Part shown: positions 8,807 to 17,705 of the stretch, in pieces
Layout of the letters: each line of letters opens with the position of its first letter
Numbering within the stretch: position 1 is the stretch's first letter
DNA from: Cellulophaga sp. L1A9
GTDB taxonomy: Bacteria > Bacteroidota > Bacteroidia > Flavobacteriales > Flavobacteriaceae
DNA: 64,000 bases
Assembly: GCF_009797025.1 (NCBI RefSeq)
Contig: NZ_CP047027.1
Span: 248,001-312,000 of the forward strand
Direction of reading: 5' to 3'
The notes under the pieces: generated by a model
What the model saw: only the letters and a program-made list of their open reading frames with translations
The model's database searches: none
What the model was told of the DNA's origin: nothing
Program-made: the position numbers and the translations under genes

Positions 8807-11800
8807 ATGCAGCACCCCCCCTCCAATATATTCTTTGCCACAGTATTTTTTATACTTCTGGCACTGAACCTTAATGCGCAGTCTAAAAATCAATTTTTAG
8901 AAAAAATTGGAATTGAAAATGGACTTTCATCCAATTATCCTACTTGTGTTATTGAAGACTCTAAGGGGTTTATTTGGATTGGCTCCAACAACGGTTTAAA
9001 CCGCTACGATGGGTATCAATCTAAAATATTTAAGTATGACCCAAACAATAGTAATACAATCTCAGAAAATTGGGTAACTAGTCTCCTAGAAGATAAAGAA
9101 GGTAATATATGGATTGGCACAGAAGGTGGCGGGCTTAATCATTATAATACAGCTACAGACGTTATCACGAGATTCACTCATAAAAAAAACGATTCAACGT
9201 CTATCAGCAGCAACATAGTACATCGCATATACGAAGATAGCCAGTCAAGATTGTGGTTAGGAACAAAAAATGGTTTGAATTTGCTGGATCGTGACAAGCT
9301 AAGCTTTCAACATTGGATCCAACCCAATAAATGTCAACATTGTGAATTTTCTTTGAAAGCAATAACAGAGGATGAGAAAGGCAACCTTTGGATCGGAGAT
9401 GAATTTCAAGGACTGTATTACTTTACTCCCTCAACTGGTAAATTCACTCGGCCTCATTTAAATGATTCTGATGAAAATATTCTTCCTTCAAAATTTATAA
9501 ACGATTTGTATTTTTCAAAAGGGATGTTATGGGTGGGTACCGATAATGGATTAGCTATATTAAATACTCGAACTAGCCCCTTTTCCCCGGTGTCATTAGA
9601 TGGCAAACATAAAAGTGCTGCTAGCGATATCTGTATCTGGAAAATTTATAATGATCAGAACGGGAGCATTTGGTTGTGTTCAAATGGCAATGGTTTAATA
9701 AATTATAATTTAAAGACCCACGAGATAACCATTTATAAGGCAGATGGCAACTCTCCGTATAAAATTGGCAGTAATTCAGTAGAAGATGTGCTCGTAGACA
9801 AATCTAGAAATATTTGGATGGCCACCACAGGTAACGGCTTGAACAAATTCAATTTAAAAAATTTGAACTTTCATCATTGGGAAAAAGATGATGATAATAG
9901 TAATTCGTTGGTGAACAATAACGTCCGAGCAATGTTGCAGGATCTAGACGGCACCATATGGATAGGAACCAACAATGGACTCAGCAGATTTAATCCTGAA
10001 TCTAAGCGGTTTAGAAATTATATAAATGATTTTAATTACAGAGCTGATGTAAATACTACGAAAATTCGTGCTATTTATCGTTCTCAAAACAACGACATAT
10101 GGGTGGGTACACAAAGTGGCGGACTCTATACATACGATCGAAAGCAAGATAAATTTAGCTTAGCATTGGGTTTTGCAGATAGCCCTTTGGCATCTAAAAT
10201 AGGACATATTCAAAGCATTTATGAGATTAAGGAAGGGCAACTAATCATTGGAACTGTCGGAGCTGGCCTGATCACCTACAATACTATTAACAGGGAACTT
10301 AAACGTATCTATGCCAATGGTGAGCCCAGTACCTTCTTATTTAACTTAGATGTAAAATGCATGCTAAAAGCCTCTGAATCCGAGTTATGGATTGGAAGTG
10401 ACAGTGGATTACTTTTGTTAAATATGAATACTCTTACATTAGAATCCTATGAATATGAAGAGGGGTGTACAAACTGTATTATTGGAAACAAAATTCGTTC
10501 TCTGTACCGGGACGAGAACAATAAATTATGGATTGGAACTAGAAGTGGTTTAGCGCTTTTTAATCCAGAAACTAAAAAATTTAAGAACTACAGCACCGAA
10601 AATGGCCTACCTAGCAATATTATCTTTGGTATTCTCCCTGGTAGTGATGGAAATGTATGGCTGACCACTCCCAACGGGTTATCAAAAACAGACCCTCAAA
10701 AGATACAATTCAAAAATATTACGATTCCTGGAAATAACATCTTAGATATGGGGGGGCATACGCTAGGATTAGATGGAAACCTAATTGTTGGAGGTACCGC
10801 TGGATTTACCATTTTCAATCCTAGTGATATAAAAAGTAATCCATACATTCCGAATGTTGTTTTTACAGAGATTAAGATCAATAATGAATCTATGTCTTTT
10901 GATCAAAGCATTTCCGAATTAAAAAGCATGGATTTATCCTATAGCCAAAATAATATCACCTTTGAATTTTCAGCACTAGAATTCACCAATTCACAGTTCA
11001 ATAAATACAAATACAAACTAGAAGGATTTAACGATCAATGGATTGAATATGGTAGTAAGCATGATTTGACTTTTACCAACCTAGATCCAAAAACATATGT
11101 TTTGAAGATAAAAGGATCTAACAACGAAGGGGTCTGGAATGAACAAGAGACTTCACTAACCATTACTATTAGTCCACCTTGGTATAAAACACTATGGTTT
11201 AGAATACTTAGTCTTTTACTCATTATAGGATCGCTTTTTTCCTTCTATTATTTACGGATTAAAAGGTTAAAGAGAACAAAAACCATCCTTCAAAAGGAGG
11301 TGACCAAGCAAACTAAAGAATTAGTACGTAACAACAAAAAGCTAGAAGAACTAGATAGAGAAAAAGATGGAATCATCGGGATTATGGCCCATGATCTCCG
11401 GAGTCCTCTGAACAATATTCATGGACTTACCCAATTACTAGAGAGTAATGAAAATTTAGATGAAGAGCAAAAAACATATCTAAAATACATTAATAAGTCT
11501 GTAAACAGTGGCAATAGTTTAATAACAGATTTGCTGTTTATGAGTAACGTTAATCACCCTGAAAAAACAATTGAATTAGCAGATATAGAGCTTTCTGAAT
11601 TTATTGACGAATGGGAAAAAAGCTATATCACTAGATTAGATAAAAAAGATCAAAAACTAAGAAAATTTATTGATAAAAAACAACTGATAATTCATGCAGA
11701 CCATAAACTGGTAACTCGTATTTTTGATAACCTGATGACCAACGCTATAAAATTTTCAGATAAAGGTAGTACCATTGATTTATCTGTGAATTCTAGCAAT

Positions 11801-12034
11801 GGTCTCGTCCATATTTCATTCAAGGATTACGGTCCTGGTATGTCTGAAGCTGATAAAAAAAGAGCTTTTAAAATGTTTCAAAAACTCTCTGCACAACCAA
11901 CCGATGGTGAAAGTTCTCATGGATTAGGTCTGGCAATAATTAAAACACTGGTTGAAAAACTAGAAGGATCTATCATAATACAAAGCACATTGGGGCAGGG
12001 CACAGCGTTTATCATCAGTTTACCTGAAAAATGA
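8807..12034 (+). CDS. two-component sensor histidine kinase with periplasmic double beta-propeller and Y_Y_Y domain
   Basis: 1075 aa. Signal peptide (to LNAQ, about residue 25), then about 13 Reg_prop blades recognisable by repeated [LI]W[IL]G...GL..[YF] signatures (GFIWIGSNNGLNRYDG, GNIWIGTEGGGLNHY, NKLWIGTRSGLALFN), enough for two seven-bladed propellers. A Y_Y_Y domain spans about 720-790 (FSALEFT, YKLEGFNDQWIEYG, GVWNE). One membrane helix (WFRILSLLLIIGSLFSFYYL, about 795-815) leads to a coiled coil, HisKA with phospho-acceptor in GIMAHDLRSPLNNI (His near 862), and HATPase_c with DNLMTNAIKFS, DYGPGM and GLGLAIIKTL. It lacks the receiver and AraC domains of hybrid (HTCS) regulators, so it needs a separate, unlinked response regulator. 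Such sensors usually detect glycans. Monocistronic. Confidence 0.92.
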   Translation: MQHPPSNIFFATVFFILLALNLNAQSKNQFLEKIGIENGLSSNYPTCVIEDSKGFIWIGSNNGLNRYDGYQSKIFKYDPNNSNTISENWVTSLLEDKEGNIWIGTEGGGLNHYNTATDVITRFTHKKNDSTSISSNIVHRIYEDSQSRLWLGTKNGLNLLDRDKLSFQHWIQPNKCQHCEFSLKAITEDEKGNLWIGDEFQGLYYFTPSTGKFTRPHLNDSDENILPSKFINDLYFSKGMLWVGTDNGLAILNTRTSPFSPVSLDGKHKSAASDICIWKIYNDQNGSIWLCSNGNGLINYNLKTHEITIYKADGNSPYKIGSNSVEDVLVDKSRNIWMATTGNGLNKFNLKNLNFHHWEKDDDNSNSLVNNNVRAMLQDLDGTIWIGTNNGLSRFNPESKRFRNYINDFNYRADVNTTKIRAIYRSQNNDIWVGTQSGGLYTYDRKQDKFSLALGFADSPLASKIGHIQSIYEIKEGQLIIGTVGAGLITYNTINRELKRIYANGEPSTFLFNLDVKCMLKASESELWIGSDSGLLLLNMNTLTLESYEYEEGCTNCIIGNKIRSLYRDENNKLWIGTRSGLALFNPETKKFKNYSTENGLPSNIIFGILPGSDGNVWLTTPNGLSKTDPQKIQFKNITIPGNNILDMGGHTLGLDGNLIVGGTAGFTIFNPSDIKSNPYIPNVVFTEIKINNESMSFDQSISELKSMDLSYSQNNITFEFSALEFTNSQFNKYKYKLEGFNDQWIEYGSKHDLTFTNLDPKTYVLKIKGSNNEGVWNEQETSLTITISPPWYKTLWFRILSLLLIIGSLFSFYYLRIKRLKRTKTILQKEVTKQTKELVRNNKKLEELDREKDGIIGIMAHDLRSPLNNIHGLTQLLESNENLDEEQKTYLKYINKSVNSGNSLITDLLFMSNVNHPEKTIELADIELSEFIDEWEKSYITRLDKKDQKLRKFIDKKQLIIHADHKLVTRIFDNLMTNAIKFSDKGSTIDLSVNSSNGLVHISFKDYGPGMSEADKKRAFKMFQKLSAQPTDGESSHGLGLAIIKTLVEKLEGSIIIQSTLGQGTAFIISLPEK

Positions 12035-12276
12035 ATATAAGCACCCACTAGTATCCGTAAAACCTTAGATAGCTTGCTCCAATATAACAAGCGATAGAAT
12101 GCACCCCAGCTTAATCGTAATAAAGCTTGGCCGTTTATTTAAAAATTAACGGAATATTTACTATGTGTGGTATAACTTTTGTGACCTATTTATTTTTTTA
12201 AAACATCCGTATGCGGAAACGAGTAAACCTTTTCCTCATGTAGCACTGATAGTTAAACTTTTTTCACATAATTTAA

Positions 12277-13440
12277 ATGACCACACCCATGAGACACTTC
12301 TATTTTAAATTCTTTCTTATTTTGTTTTTACCATTTTCCATGCATGCTCAAACCTTAGATACACTCGTAGATGTTGGAGGTTACCATATGCATTTCAAAA
12401 TAATAAAAGGAGAAGGGACTCCAATTCTTTTTGAATCAGGAGCGGATAGTGATGGTACTGTATGGGACCACCTATTAGAGAAAATACATACGGTTACAGG
12501 TACAACGTTAATCACATATGACCGATCAGGATTTGGGAAAAGTGAAGTAAATCCATCGCTAAAAAATGATTCAGATTTTGGTATACTCAACGGAATTACA
12601 GAACTGGAGACAGGGCTTTCAAAGCTGGGTTATAACAAGGACCTTATTTTAGTTCCTCATTCCTATGGCGGATTTTATACAACGCTTTACGCATCCCGTC
12701 ATCCGAACGACGTAAAATATGTCGTACGGATAGATGCCAATTTAGTAGCACACTATACTGATGAAGTACTTCAAATGATGGGTGCACAGGGAGTTCCTCC
12801 TAAAACCCCTGAGACACTGGGCAGTTATTATCTTGGAACAACCTATCCTGAAACCGTTAAACTATTACGTACAATTGATTTTCCGTCTAACGTACCTGTT
12901 ATAGATATTACTTCCCCAATTAATAGAGGGTTTCCTGACTTTTATTGGACACTCGTACAAAACGCACATAAGGATTTTGTGGATGCGCAACCCAATCGGG
13001 TTCAACTTATTGCTGAAGGAAGCGGTCACAATATACATTTAGATAATCCGGGGCTAGTCATTAATGCAATTATTAAAGCATACGCACAAACGTTAAAAGA
13101 GAACGATAAAAAAGTACTGTTACAAAAAGCATTGGATAATGCCATTGTGTTAGCTATTGCCGCTAAAAAAACAGAAACAGAAAATAATCATTCAGAAAGT
13201 GATTTGAATGATTGGGGATATACATTTATAAACAACCAAGAAATAGAAAAAGCTTTACAGGTTTTTAAATTGAGTACTATGCTATTTCCTGATAGTTTTA
13301 ATGCTTTTGATAGTTATGGCGAAGCTTTATTGCTTTCCAATAATAAACCAGAAGCTATTAAAATGTACGAGAAATCCATTGAATTGAATCCAGAAAATGA
13401 AAATGGAAAAGCAGTCTTATTAAAAATAAAACAAGAATAA
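12277..13440 (+). CDS. exported alpha/beta hydrolase with C-terminal TPR module
   Basis: 387 aa; a second ATG at 12289 gives a better signal peptide (MRHFYFKFFLILFLPFSMHAQ minus one residue) and may be the true start. Residues about 30-270 are an alpha/beta hydrolase: oxyanion region FESGADSDGTVWDHLL, YDRSGFGKSE, nucleophile in VPHSYGGFY (Ser), acid candidate in YVVRIDANL and His in EGSGHNIHLDNP. The C-terminal about 70 residues are TPRs (NQEIEKALQVF, FNAFDSYGEALLLSNN, AIKMYEKSIELNPENENG) of the same type as in the FKBP protein at 3106-3885. Substrate unknown; probably an esterase or peptidase-like serine hydrolase of the periplasm. The PqqB-like gene follows 33 bases downstream, suggesting an operon. 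Confidence 0.85.
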   Translation: MTTPMRHFYFKFFLILFLPFSMHAQTLDTLVDVGGYHMHFKIIKGEGTPILFESGADSDGTVWDHLLEKIHTVTGTTLITYDRSGFGKSEVNPSLKNDSDFGILNGITELETGLSKLGYNKDLILVPHSYGGFYTTLYASRHPNDVKYVVRIDANLVAHYTDEVLQMMGAQGVPPKTPETLGSYYLGTTYPETVKLLRTIDFPSNVPVIDITSPINRGFPDFYWTLVQNAHKDFVDAQPNRVQLIAEGSGHNIHLDNPGLVINAIIKAYAQTLKENDKKVLLQKALDNAIVLAIAAKKTETENNHSESDLNDWGYTFINNQEIEKALQVFKLSTMLFPDSFNAFDSYGEALLLSNNKPEAIKMYEKSIELNPENENGKAVLLKIKQE

Positions 13441-13473
13441 CAAGATCTAGTATTGCCAATAATTCCATCAAAA

Positions 13474-14463
13474 ATGAAATACGCTTATAGAATTCTACTT
13501 CTATTTTTAATCTGTTCCTGTGGAGACCAGCAATCTCCTCAAAAAACAGAGGCAACAGAGACACTGACTACAGAAGCAGATGAAACAAGATCTCAAGAAA
13601 ATACCTTCCTAAAGATCCTCGGAACGATTCAAGATGCTGGTTCTCCTCATATAGGTTGTACAAAAGACTGCTGTAAAGATTTATTTGACCATTCAGACAA
13701 GAATGGACAAGTGGTTGCATTGGGCTTGGTTGATAATGACCATGGTGAAAAATATTTATTTGAAGCTACTCCTGATATCACAAGGCAAATGAAGGCCTTA
13801 GTAAAAGATGATATTCTAAATACAAACGAGATGGTAGACGGAATTTTCTTAACCCATGCGCATATTGGTCATTATACCGGCTTAATGTATTTGGGTAAAG
13901 AAGCTACCAATGCAAAAAATGTTGCTGTATTTGCTATGCCTAGAATGAAGAAATATTTAGAAACAAATGGTCCTTGGAGTCAGCTTGTTTTAAATAACAA
14001 CATTTCGTTGACTCCTATTGAAAATGAACAATCTATTTCTCTTTCTCAAAATATAACAGTGACTCCCTTTTTAGTACCCCACCGAGATGAATATTCTGAA
14101 ACCGTTGGCTATAAGATTCAAGGACCTAATAAAACCGCATTATTCATACCAGACATAGATAAATGGAATAAGTGGGATAAAAGTATTGTCGCAGAAATTA
14201 AGAAAGTCGATTATGCCTTTTTAGATGCTACATTTTATAGCGGAAAAGAAATAGACAATCGTGATATTTCTCAAATCCCACATCCTTTTATTATTGAGAG
14301 TCTTGAGCGCTTTAAAGCATTGGATACTTTGGAAAGAAATAAAGTGATTTTTATTCATTTTAATCATACCAATCCGGCAATTAACTTAGATAGTAATGAA
14401 GCAAAGGATATTTTAGATCAAGGATTTAACATTGCAAGGATTAATGACGTATACGGCTTATAA
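13474..14463 (+). CDS. PqqB-like metallo-beta-lactamase-fold lipoprotein
   Basis: The ATG at 13474 gives 329 aa with a lipoprotein signal (MKYAYRILLLFLICSCG, Cys16); the TTG at 13453 is less likely. After a Thr/Glu-rich linker the domain follows PqqB: LGTIQDAGSPHIGC with CTKDCC, ALGLVD, LFEATPDITRQM, GIFLTHAHIGHYTGL, VPHRDEYSETVGYKI, FIPDIDKW, DYAFLDATFYSG, IPHPFI, and IFIHFNHTNPAI, the tail signature of PqqB. The usual HxHxDH metal motif reads HAHIGH here, so the Asp is replaced by Gly. PqqB is known to act in PQQ synthesis in the cytoplasm; this relative is exported, so it probably does something else to a related or extracellular compound. Likely cotranscribed with the hydrolase upstream. 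Confidence 0.75.
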   Translation: MKYAYRILLLFLICSCGDQQSPQKTEATETLTTEADETRSQENTFLKILGTIQDAGSPHIGCTKDCCKDLFDHSDKNGQVVALGLVDNDHGEKYLFEATPDITRQMKALVKDDILNTNEMVDGIFLTHAHIGHYTGLMYLGKEATNAKNVAVFAMPRMKKYLETNGPWSQLVLNNNISLTPIENEQSISLSQNITVTPFLVPHRDEYSETVGYKIQGPNKTALFIPDIDKWNKWDKSIVAEIKKVDYAFLDATFYSGKEIDNRDISQIPHPFIIESLERFKALDTLERNKVIFIHFNHTNPAINLDSNEAKDILDQGFNIARINDVYGL

Positions 14464-14562
14464 CTATTGGCTTTGGTAAGCACTATGAAATAAACTAATC
14501 ATTACACTGCAATGAATTATTCGTACTTGCGTTTTGATATAATTAAGGCATAGAAAAATCAT

Positions 14563-15432
14563 ATGAGAATAATATCCTACTCACAAAAAAGAATAGTTCA
14601 AGATACTGAAACATACTTTAAAGAAGTAATTGAAAAATATAATTTTTCAGTTCATCAACGTCTGGCTGCAAAATTAAATAAATCAGAAGACTTAAATGTT
14701 TTCTTGGAAAACGACTACTTGGTTATTTGTCTTGACTTTGATGAATCTTATTCGTTTCTAAATATCAATTTTCAGTTTTATTTCAAAGTAGATTCAGAGT
14801 TCGAAGAAATTGAAAAAAAAGCAATCCACTCACTTTTACATATTGATGATAATGCTTTAATAAAATGGACGACAGCCTACAATGATTCTAACCAAAACTC
14901 GATACAAAAAGAATATAAAGAGGGCTTATATGAGTTACAATTGACCAATGATTTACTTATTACATTTTATAACAATTTACTTGATGGCTCTCTAAGTTAT
15001 TACAACTATTCAAGTTTTAATTATAAGCCTAAAAATTGGTTCCTACTTTATTTTAGTACTAGGCTACTAACTGCTGCTTCTTTCCTTATAGCCCTAGTTG
15101 CTGCGGGAGAAAGACTTTTTGATCGTTGGGAGGAACTTTCCATTAAAGCAATTATCGTTATGTTGTTTTTAACGGGTATCACCTATTTTGTATACCTAAT
15201 TAAATTAAAACAGGTGGTCAAGAATGGTTTTTATACTAAAAAAACAATTGAATACCTGGAACCTGTAGGCTATGCCAATGCAGTACTATTGGCTTTATTC
15301 TTTGGCTATGTGTTCGCTGACTCAAATATATTAAACACAACCGCTATTGTAAGCATCACAGTAATCTTTTCACCTTATATTTTTAATTGCTACAAGCTTT
15401 CAAAAATTAGACAGTATTATTATATCTCATAG
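14563..15432 (+). CDS. membrane protein of unknown function
   Basis: 289 aa. The N-terminal about 155 residues are soluble and acidic with no signal peptide (MRIISYSQKRIVQDTETYF). The C-terminal half has four predicted membrane helices (WFLLYFSTRLLTAASFLIAL, AIIVMLFLTGITYFVYLI, YANAVLLALFFGYVF, TAIVSITVIFSPYIFN). I do not recognise a family. It stands alone, followed by a strong terminator and then the IS element. Confidence 0.7.
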   Translation: MRIISYSQKRIVQDTETYFKEVIEKYNFSVHQRLAAKLNKSEDLNVFLENDYLVICLDFDESYSFLNINFQFYFKVDSEFEEIEKKAIHSLLHIDDNALIKWTTAYNDSNQNSIQKEYKEGLYELQLTNDLLITFYNNLLDGSLSYYNYSSFNYKPKNWFLLYFSTRLLTAASFLIALVAAGERLFDRWEELSIKAIIVMLFLTGITYFVYLIKLKQVVKNGFYTKKTIEYLEPVGYANAVLLALFFGYVFADSNILNTTAIVSITVIFSPYIFNCYKLSKIRQYYYIS

Positions 15433-15507
15433 CACTAAAAACTTCACGAGTCCAAAAAAAAATTAATACTACAAACGCTCATTTTAAAAATGACAGTTTC
15501 AAATACA

Positions 15508-15538
15508 AAAAAGGCTATCTGATCTAGATAGCCTTTTT
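15508..15538 (+). terminator. Rho-independent terminator
   Basis: AAAAAGGCTATCT (15508-15520) pairs with AGATAGCCTTTTT (15526-15538) over a 5-base loop, followed by more T. It ends the membrane-protein gene just before the IS element. Confidence 0.85.
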
Positions 15539-15588
15539 TTATTCAATTGTCTCGTCCTGAAATAAGTTGACATAAAATCGACTTATTC

Positions 15589-15981
15589 ATGAAACGTACA
15601 ATTATTACAGTAAACAAGCGTACCCAGCGCGATTATAATCTGGGCTTTAAATTAAGTGTTGTCCATCAGGTTGAAAAAGGCGAGATGACTTATAAGCAGG
15701 CGCAGAAGGCTTATGGTATTCAAGGTAGAAGTACTGTTTTGGTTTGGCTGAGAAAACATGGTACATTAGATTGGAGCAAACCTATACGCCGTCAAATGCC
15801 AAAATCAAAAGAAACACCTGCACAGAAAATCAAACGCTTGGAGAGAGAGCTTTCCGATGAAAAATTGAGGAATAAAATTCTCAACACTATGATCGACATC
15901 TCTGATAAACAGTATGGTACTGCTATTAGAAAAAAGCATTTGCCCATTCAATCCAGCGCATCCGACAAGAACAACGATTAA
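15589..15981 (+). CDS. IS3-family transposase OrfA (helix-turn-helix protein)
   Basis: 130 aa. The N-terminal HTH binds the IS ends: YNLGFKLSVVHQVEKGEMTYKQAQKAYGI followed by GRSTVLVWLRKHG. A leucine-zipper-like segment follows (AQKIKRLERELSDEKLRNKIL), used for dimerisation in this family. It ends at 15981, overlapping the open frame of orfB from 15930. Made alone it normally represses or modulates transposition; fused to OrfB by frameshift it forms the transposase. Confidence 0.92.
   Translation: MKRTIITVNKRTQRDYNLGFKLSVVHQVEKGEMTYKQAQKAYGIQGRSTVLVWLRKHGTLDWSKPIRRQMPKSKETPAQKIKRLERELSDEKLRNKILNTMIDISDKQYGTAIRKKHLPIQSSASDKNND
15930..15936 (+). promoter_or_regulatory. programmed -1 frameshift site A AAA AAG
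   Basis: The heptamer sits in OrfA frame as AG A|AAA|AAG. Slipping back one base joins OrfA to the orfB frame, whose nearest upstream stop is at 15927-15929, directly before the heptamer. The continued reading KKAFAHSIQRIRQEQRLSLS leads smoothly into OrfB. This is the canonical IS3-family arrangement. Confidence 0.85.
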
Positions 15982-16001
15982 GTTTATCTCGTTGTTGTCG
16001 A

Positions 16002-16817
16002 TTGTTTGGGATAAGTAGACAAGCTGTCTACCAAGCAGAAAAACGTATCATAAAAAGAGATCAAGAGTTAGTAAAAGTAAAGAACTTGGTCGAAGGTCTT
16101 CGTAAGGATATGCCCAGGCTCGGTACACGAAAGTTGTATTATTTGTTAAAGGATGAATTCGCAAAGCACAAATTAAAAATAGGAAGAGATGCCCTGTTTG
16201 GATATTTACGCTCAGAATCAATGCTTATAAAGCCAAGGAAGAATTACACCAAGACAACAAACTCTAACCATTGGCTTAGAAAACATCCTAATCTGATGAA
16301 AGAAATCAAAGTTTCTAGACCAGAGGAATACTTCGTCAGTGATATTACATACATTAAAAGTAGGGAGCGTACACATTATCTATCCTTGGTGACCGATGCC
16401 TATAGTAGAAAAATAATGGGGTATCATCTTAGTGACGATATGAGTGCCGAGAATGTGGTAAAGGCAGTAAAAATGGCGAACAACAATAGATTAACGAACA
16501 AAGATATAATTCATCATTCCGATAGAGGATTGCAGTATTGCTCGGCCATATACCAAAAAGAACTACAGCTAAGTAATATGACCGCATCAATGACAGATGG
16601 GTATGATTGCTACCAAAATGCATTGGCAGAACGAATGAACGGCATATTGAAAGGGGAATTCTTAATCTATAAATGTAACAGTGGCAAAGAGTTGAAAAAG
16701 CTCGTAGCAGAATCAATAAGAACGTATAATAACAAAAGACCACACTTGAGTCTAAAATATAAAACACCTAACTTTATACACAACAAAAAACCAGAGAAGC
16801 TAGCTTCTCTGGTTTAA
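16002..16817 (+). CDS. IS3-family transposase OrfB (DDE integrase domain)
   Basis: The conventional TTG start at 16002 gives 271 aa (MFGISRQAVYQAEKR), but the frame is open from 15930 and the product is expected as an OrfAB fusion. An HTH_21-type region (LRKDMPRLGTRKLYYLL) precedes an rve integrase core with the catalytic triad: Asp in FVSDITYI, Asp in HHSDRGLQYCS and Glu in NALAERMNGILKGEF, plus the end signature YNNKRPHLSLKYKTP. It carries out cut-and-paste or circle-forming transposition of the element. Confidence 0.93.
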   Translation: MFGISRQAVYQAEKRIIKRDQELVKVKNLVEGLRKDMPRLGTRKLYYLLKDEFAKHKLKIGRDALFGYLRSESMLIKPRKNYTKTTNSNHWLRKHPNLMKEIKVSRPEEYFVSDITYIKSRERTHYLSLVTDAYSRKIMGYHLSDDMSAENVVKAVKMANNNRLTNKDIIHHSDRGLQYCSAIYQKELQLSNMTASMTDGYDCYQNALAERMNGILKGEFLIYKCNSGKELKKLVAESIRTYNNKRPHLSLKYKTPNFIHNKKPEKLASLV

Positions 16818-16875
16818 TATTAATTATTTAAAAACTGTCAACCTATTTTAGGACGACTCAAATTTAATACGGAAT

Positions 16876-17427
16876 CTATTTCATAACTTTTACGTCAATT
16901 GAAATTCTTTGAGCATTAAGCATATTTATTTTAAATGCACCAATCTTACCTTCGGCAGTTTCAAAAAGAACCACTTCTCTATACGTTATAGATTGTGCTT
17001 CATTATCATCCGAAACTGTCAAATCTTTTAGTAAGGTATCATCTTCCATAGCATCAAATTCGGCTACAGTCATAGCAACATTGCTCACTTGTATTTTAGT
17101 AGACTTTGCCCCTTCAATCTCGCTAAGAACATCATCAGCATCTGGGCTATTAAAAGCAATAAATGCTTGATTGGTTGCAGATACTATATCAATATCCGCA
17201 ATATTATCTGCGCTAATCTCAGCATAAGCATACGTTTCGCCAGTTGCTGTAGAAAATGCAATTCCATAATCTTCGGTATCAGAATCATCTAGTTTTAATT
17301 CAATTCCCGCATAAGATAAAATCTCGTTATTTTCTTCCACTACAGGCTCATCGTTATCTTCTGAATCTGAACAAGATGTAAATCCGATAAATAATACTAA
17401 TAATGGTAATGCTAAAAATTTTCTCAT
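16876..17427 (-). CDS. hypothetical lipoprotein
   Basis: 183 aa with lipobox GFTSCSDS (Cys about 20) and an acidic spacer SEDNDEPVVEENN. The rest is a small beta-rich domain without a family I recognise (YAGIELKLDDSDTEDYGIAF, YAYAEISADNI, GAFKINMLNAQRISIDVKV). The stop codon is only 15 bases from the IS right end, so any native terminator 3' of this gene has been separated from it by the insertion. Confidence 0.7.
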   Translation of the reverse strand: MRKFLALPLLVLFIGFTSCSDSEDNDEPVVEENNEILSYAGIELKLDDSDTEDYGIAFSTATGETYAYAEISADNIADIDIVSATNQAFIAFNSPDADDVLSEIEGAKSTKIQVSNVAMTVAEFDAMEDDTLLKDLTVSDDNEAQSITYREVVLFETAEGKIGAFKINMLNAQRISIDVKVMK

Positions 17428-17705
17428 TGTTAAGTTTTTATAATTATAGACTTAAAACGATAGAAATATATTCTTATTATAATCTATACAATTATATTTT
17501 ATTATAAATTTATACTATTATACTTATAAAATTTGATACGTTTATAAAGGCTTTAATCAACTATTTAGAAGAATAAATGAGTATCACTAAAAGTCTAAAA
17601 AATATAGCTTATTTTAGACCTAATTAGTAGTAACTATGGTTTTGGCGCCTATGGAATGTGCTAAAACTAGGTCTATTTTAAATAAGTAAATAGGTATTCT
17701 ATTCT

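Larger units (their letters stand above)
15548..16860 (+). mobile_element. IS3-family insertion sequence, complete
   Basis: 1313 bp. The left end TGTCTCGTCCTGAAATAAGT and the reverse complement of the right end TGAGTCGTCCTAAAATAGGT match at 21 of 25 positions through GTTGACA, giving about 25-bp imperfect terminal inverted repeats (15548-15572 and 16836-16860) with TG...CA tips. AAT occurs on both sides (15545-15547 and 16861-16863), a 3-bp target duplication typical of IS3. It holds orfA and orfB in the -1 relation with a slippery heptamer. Both frames are open and catalytic residues are present, so the copy looks functional and recent. It landed between a terminator and the 3' end of the lipoprotein gene at 16876, and disrupts no gene. 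Confidence 0.93.

Noticed and set aside
8645..8893. 82-aa minus-strand gene in the divergent gap
   Set aside because: It overlaps the start and signal peptide of the propeller kinase and shows no family signal.
8807..12034. Hybrid two-component system (HTCS)
   Set aside because: No receiver or AraC domain follows the HATPase domain; the protein ends there. The same holds for 20702-23929.
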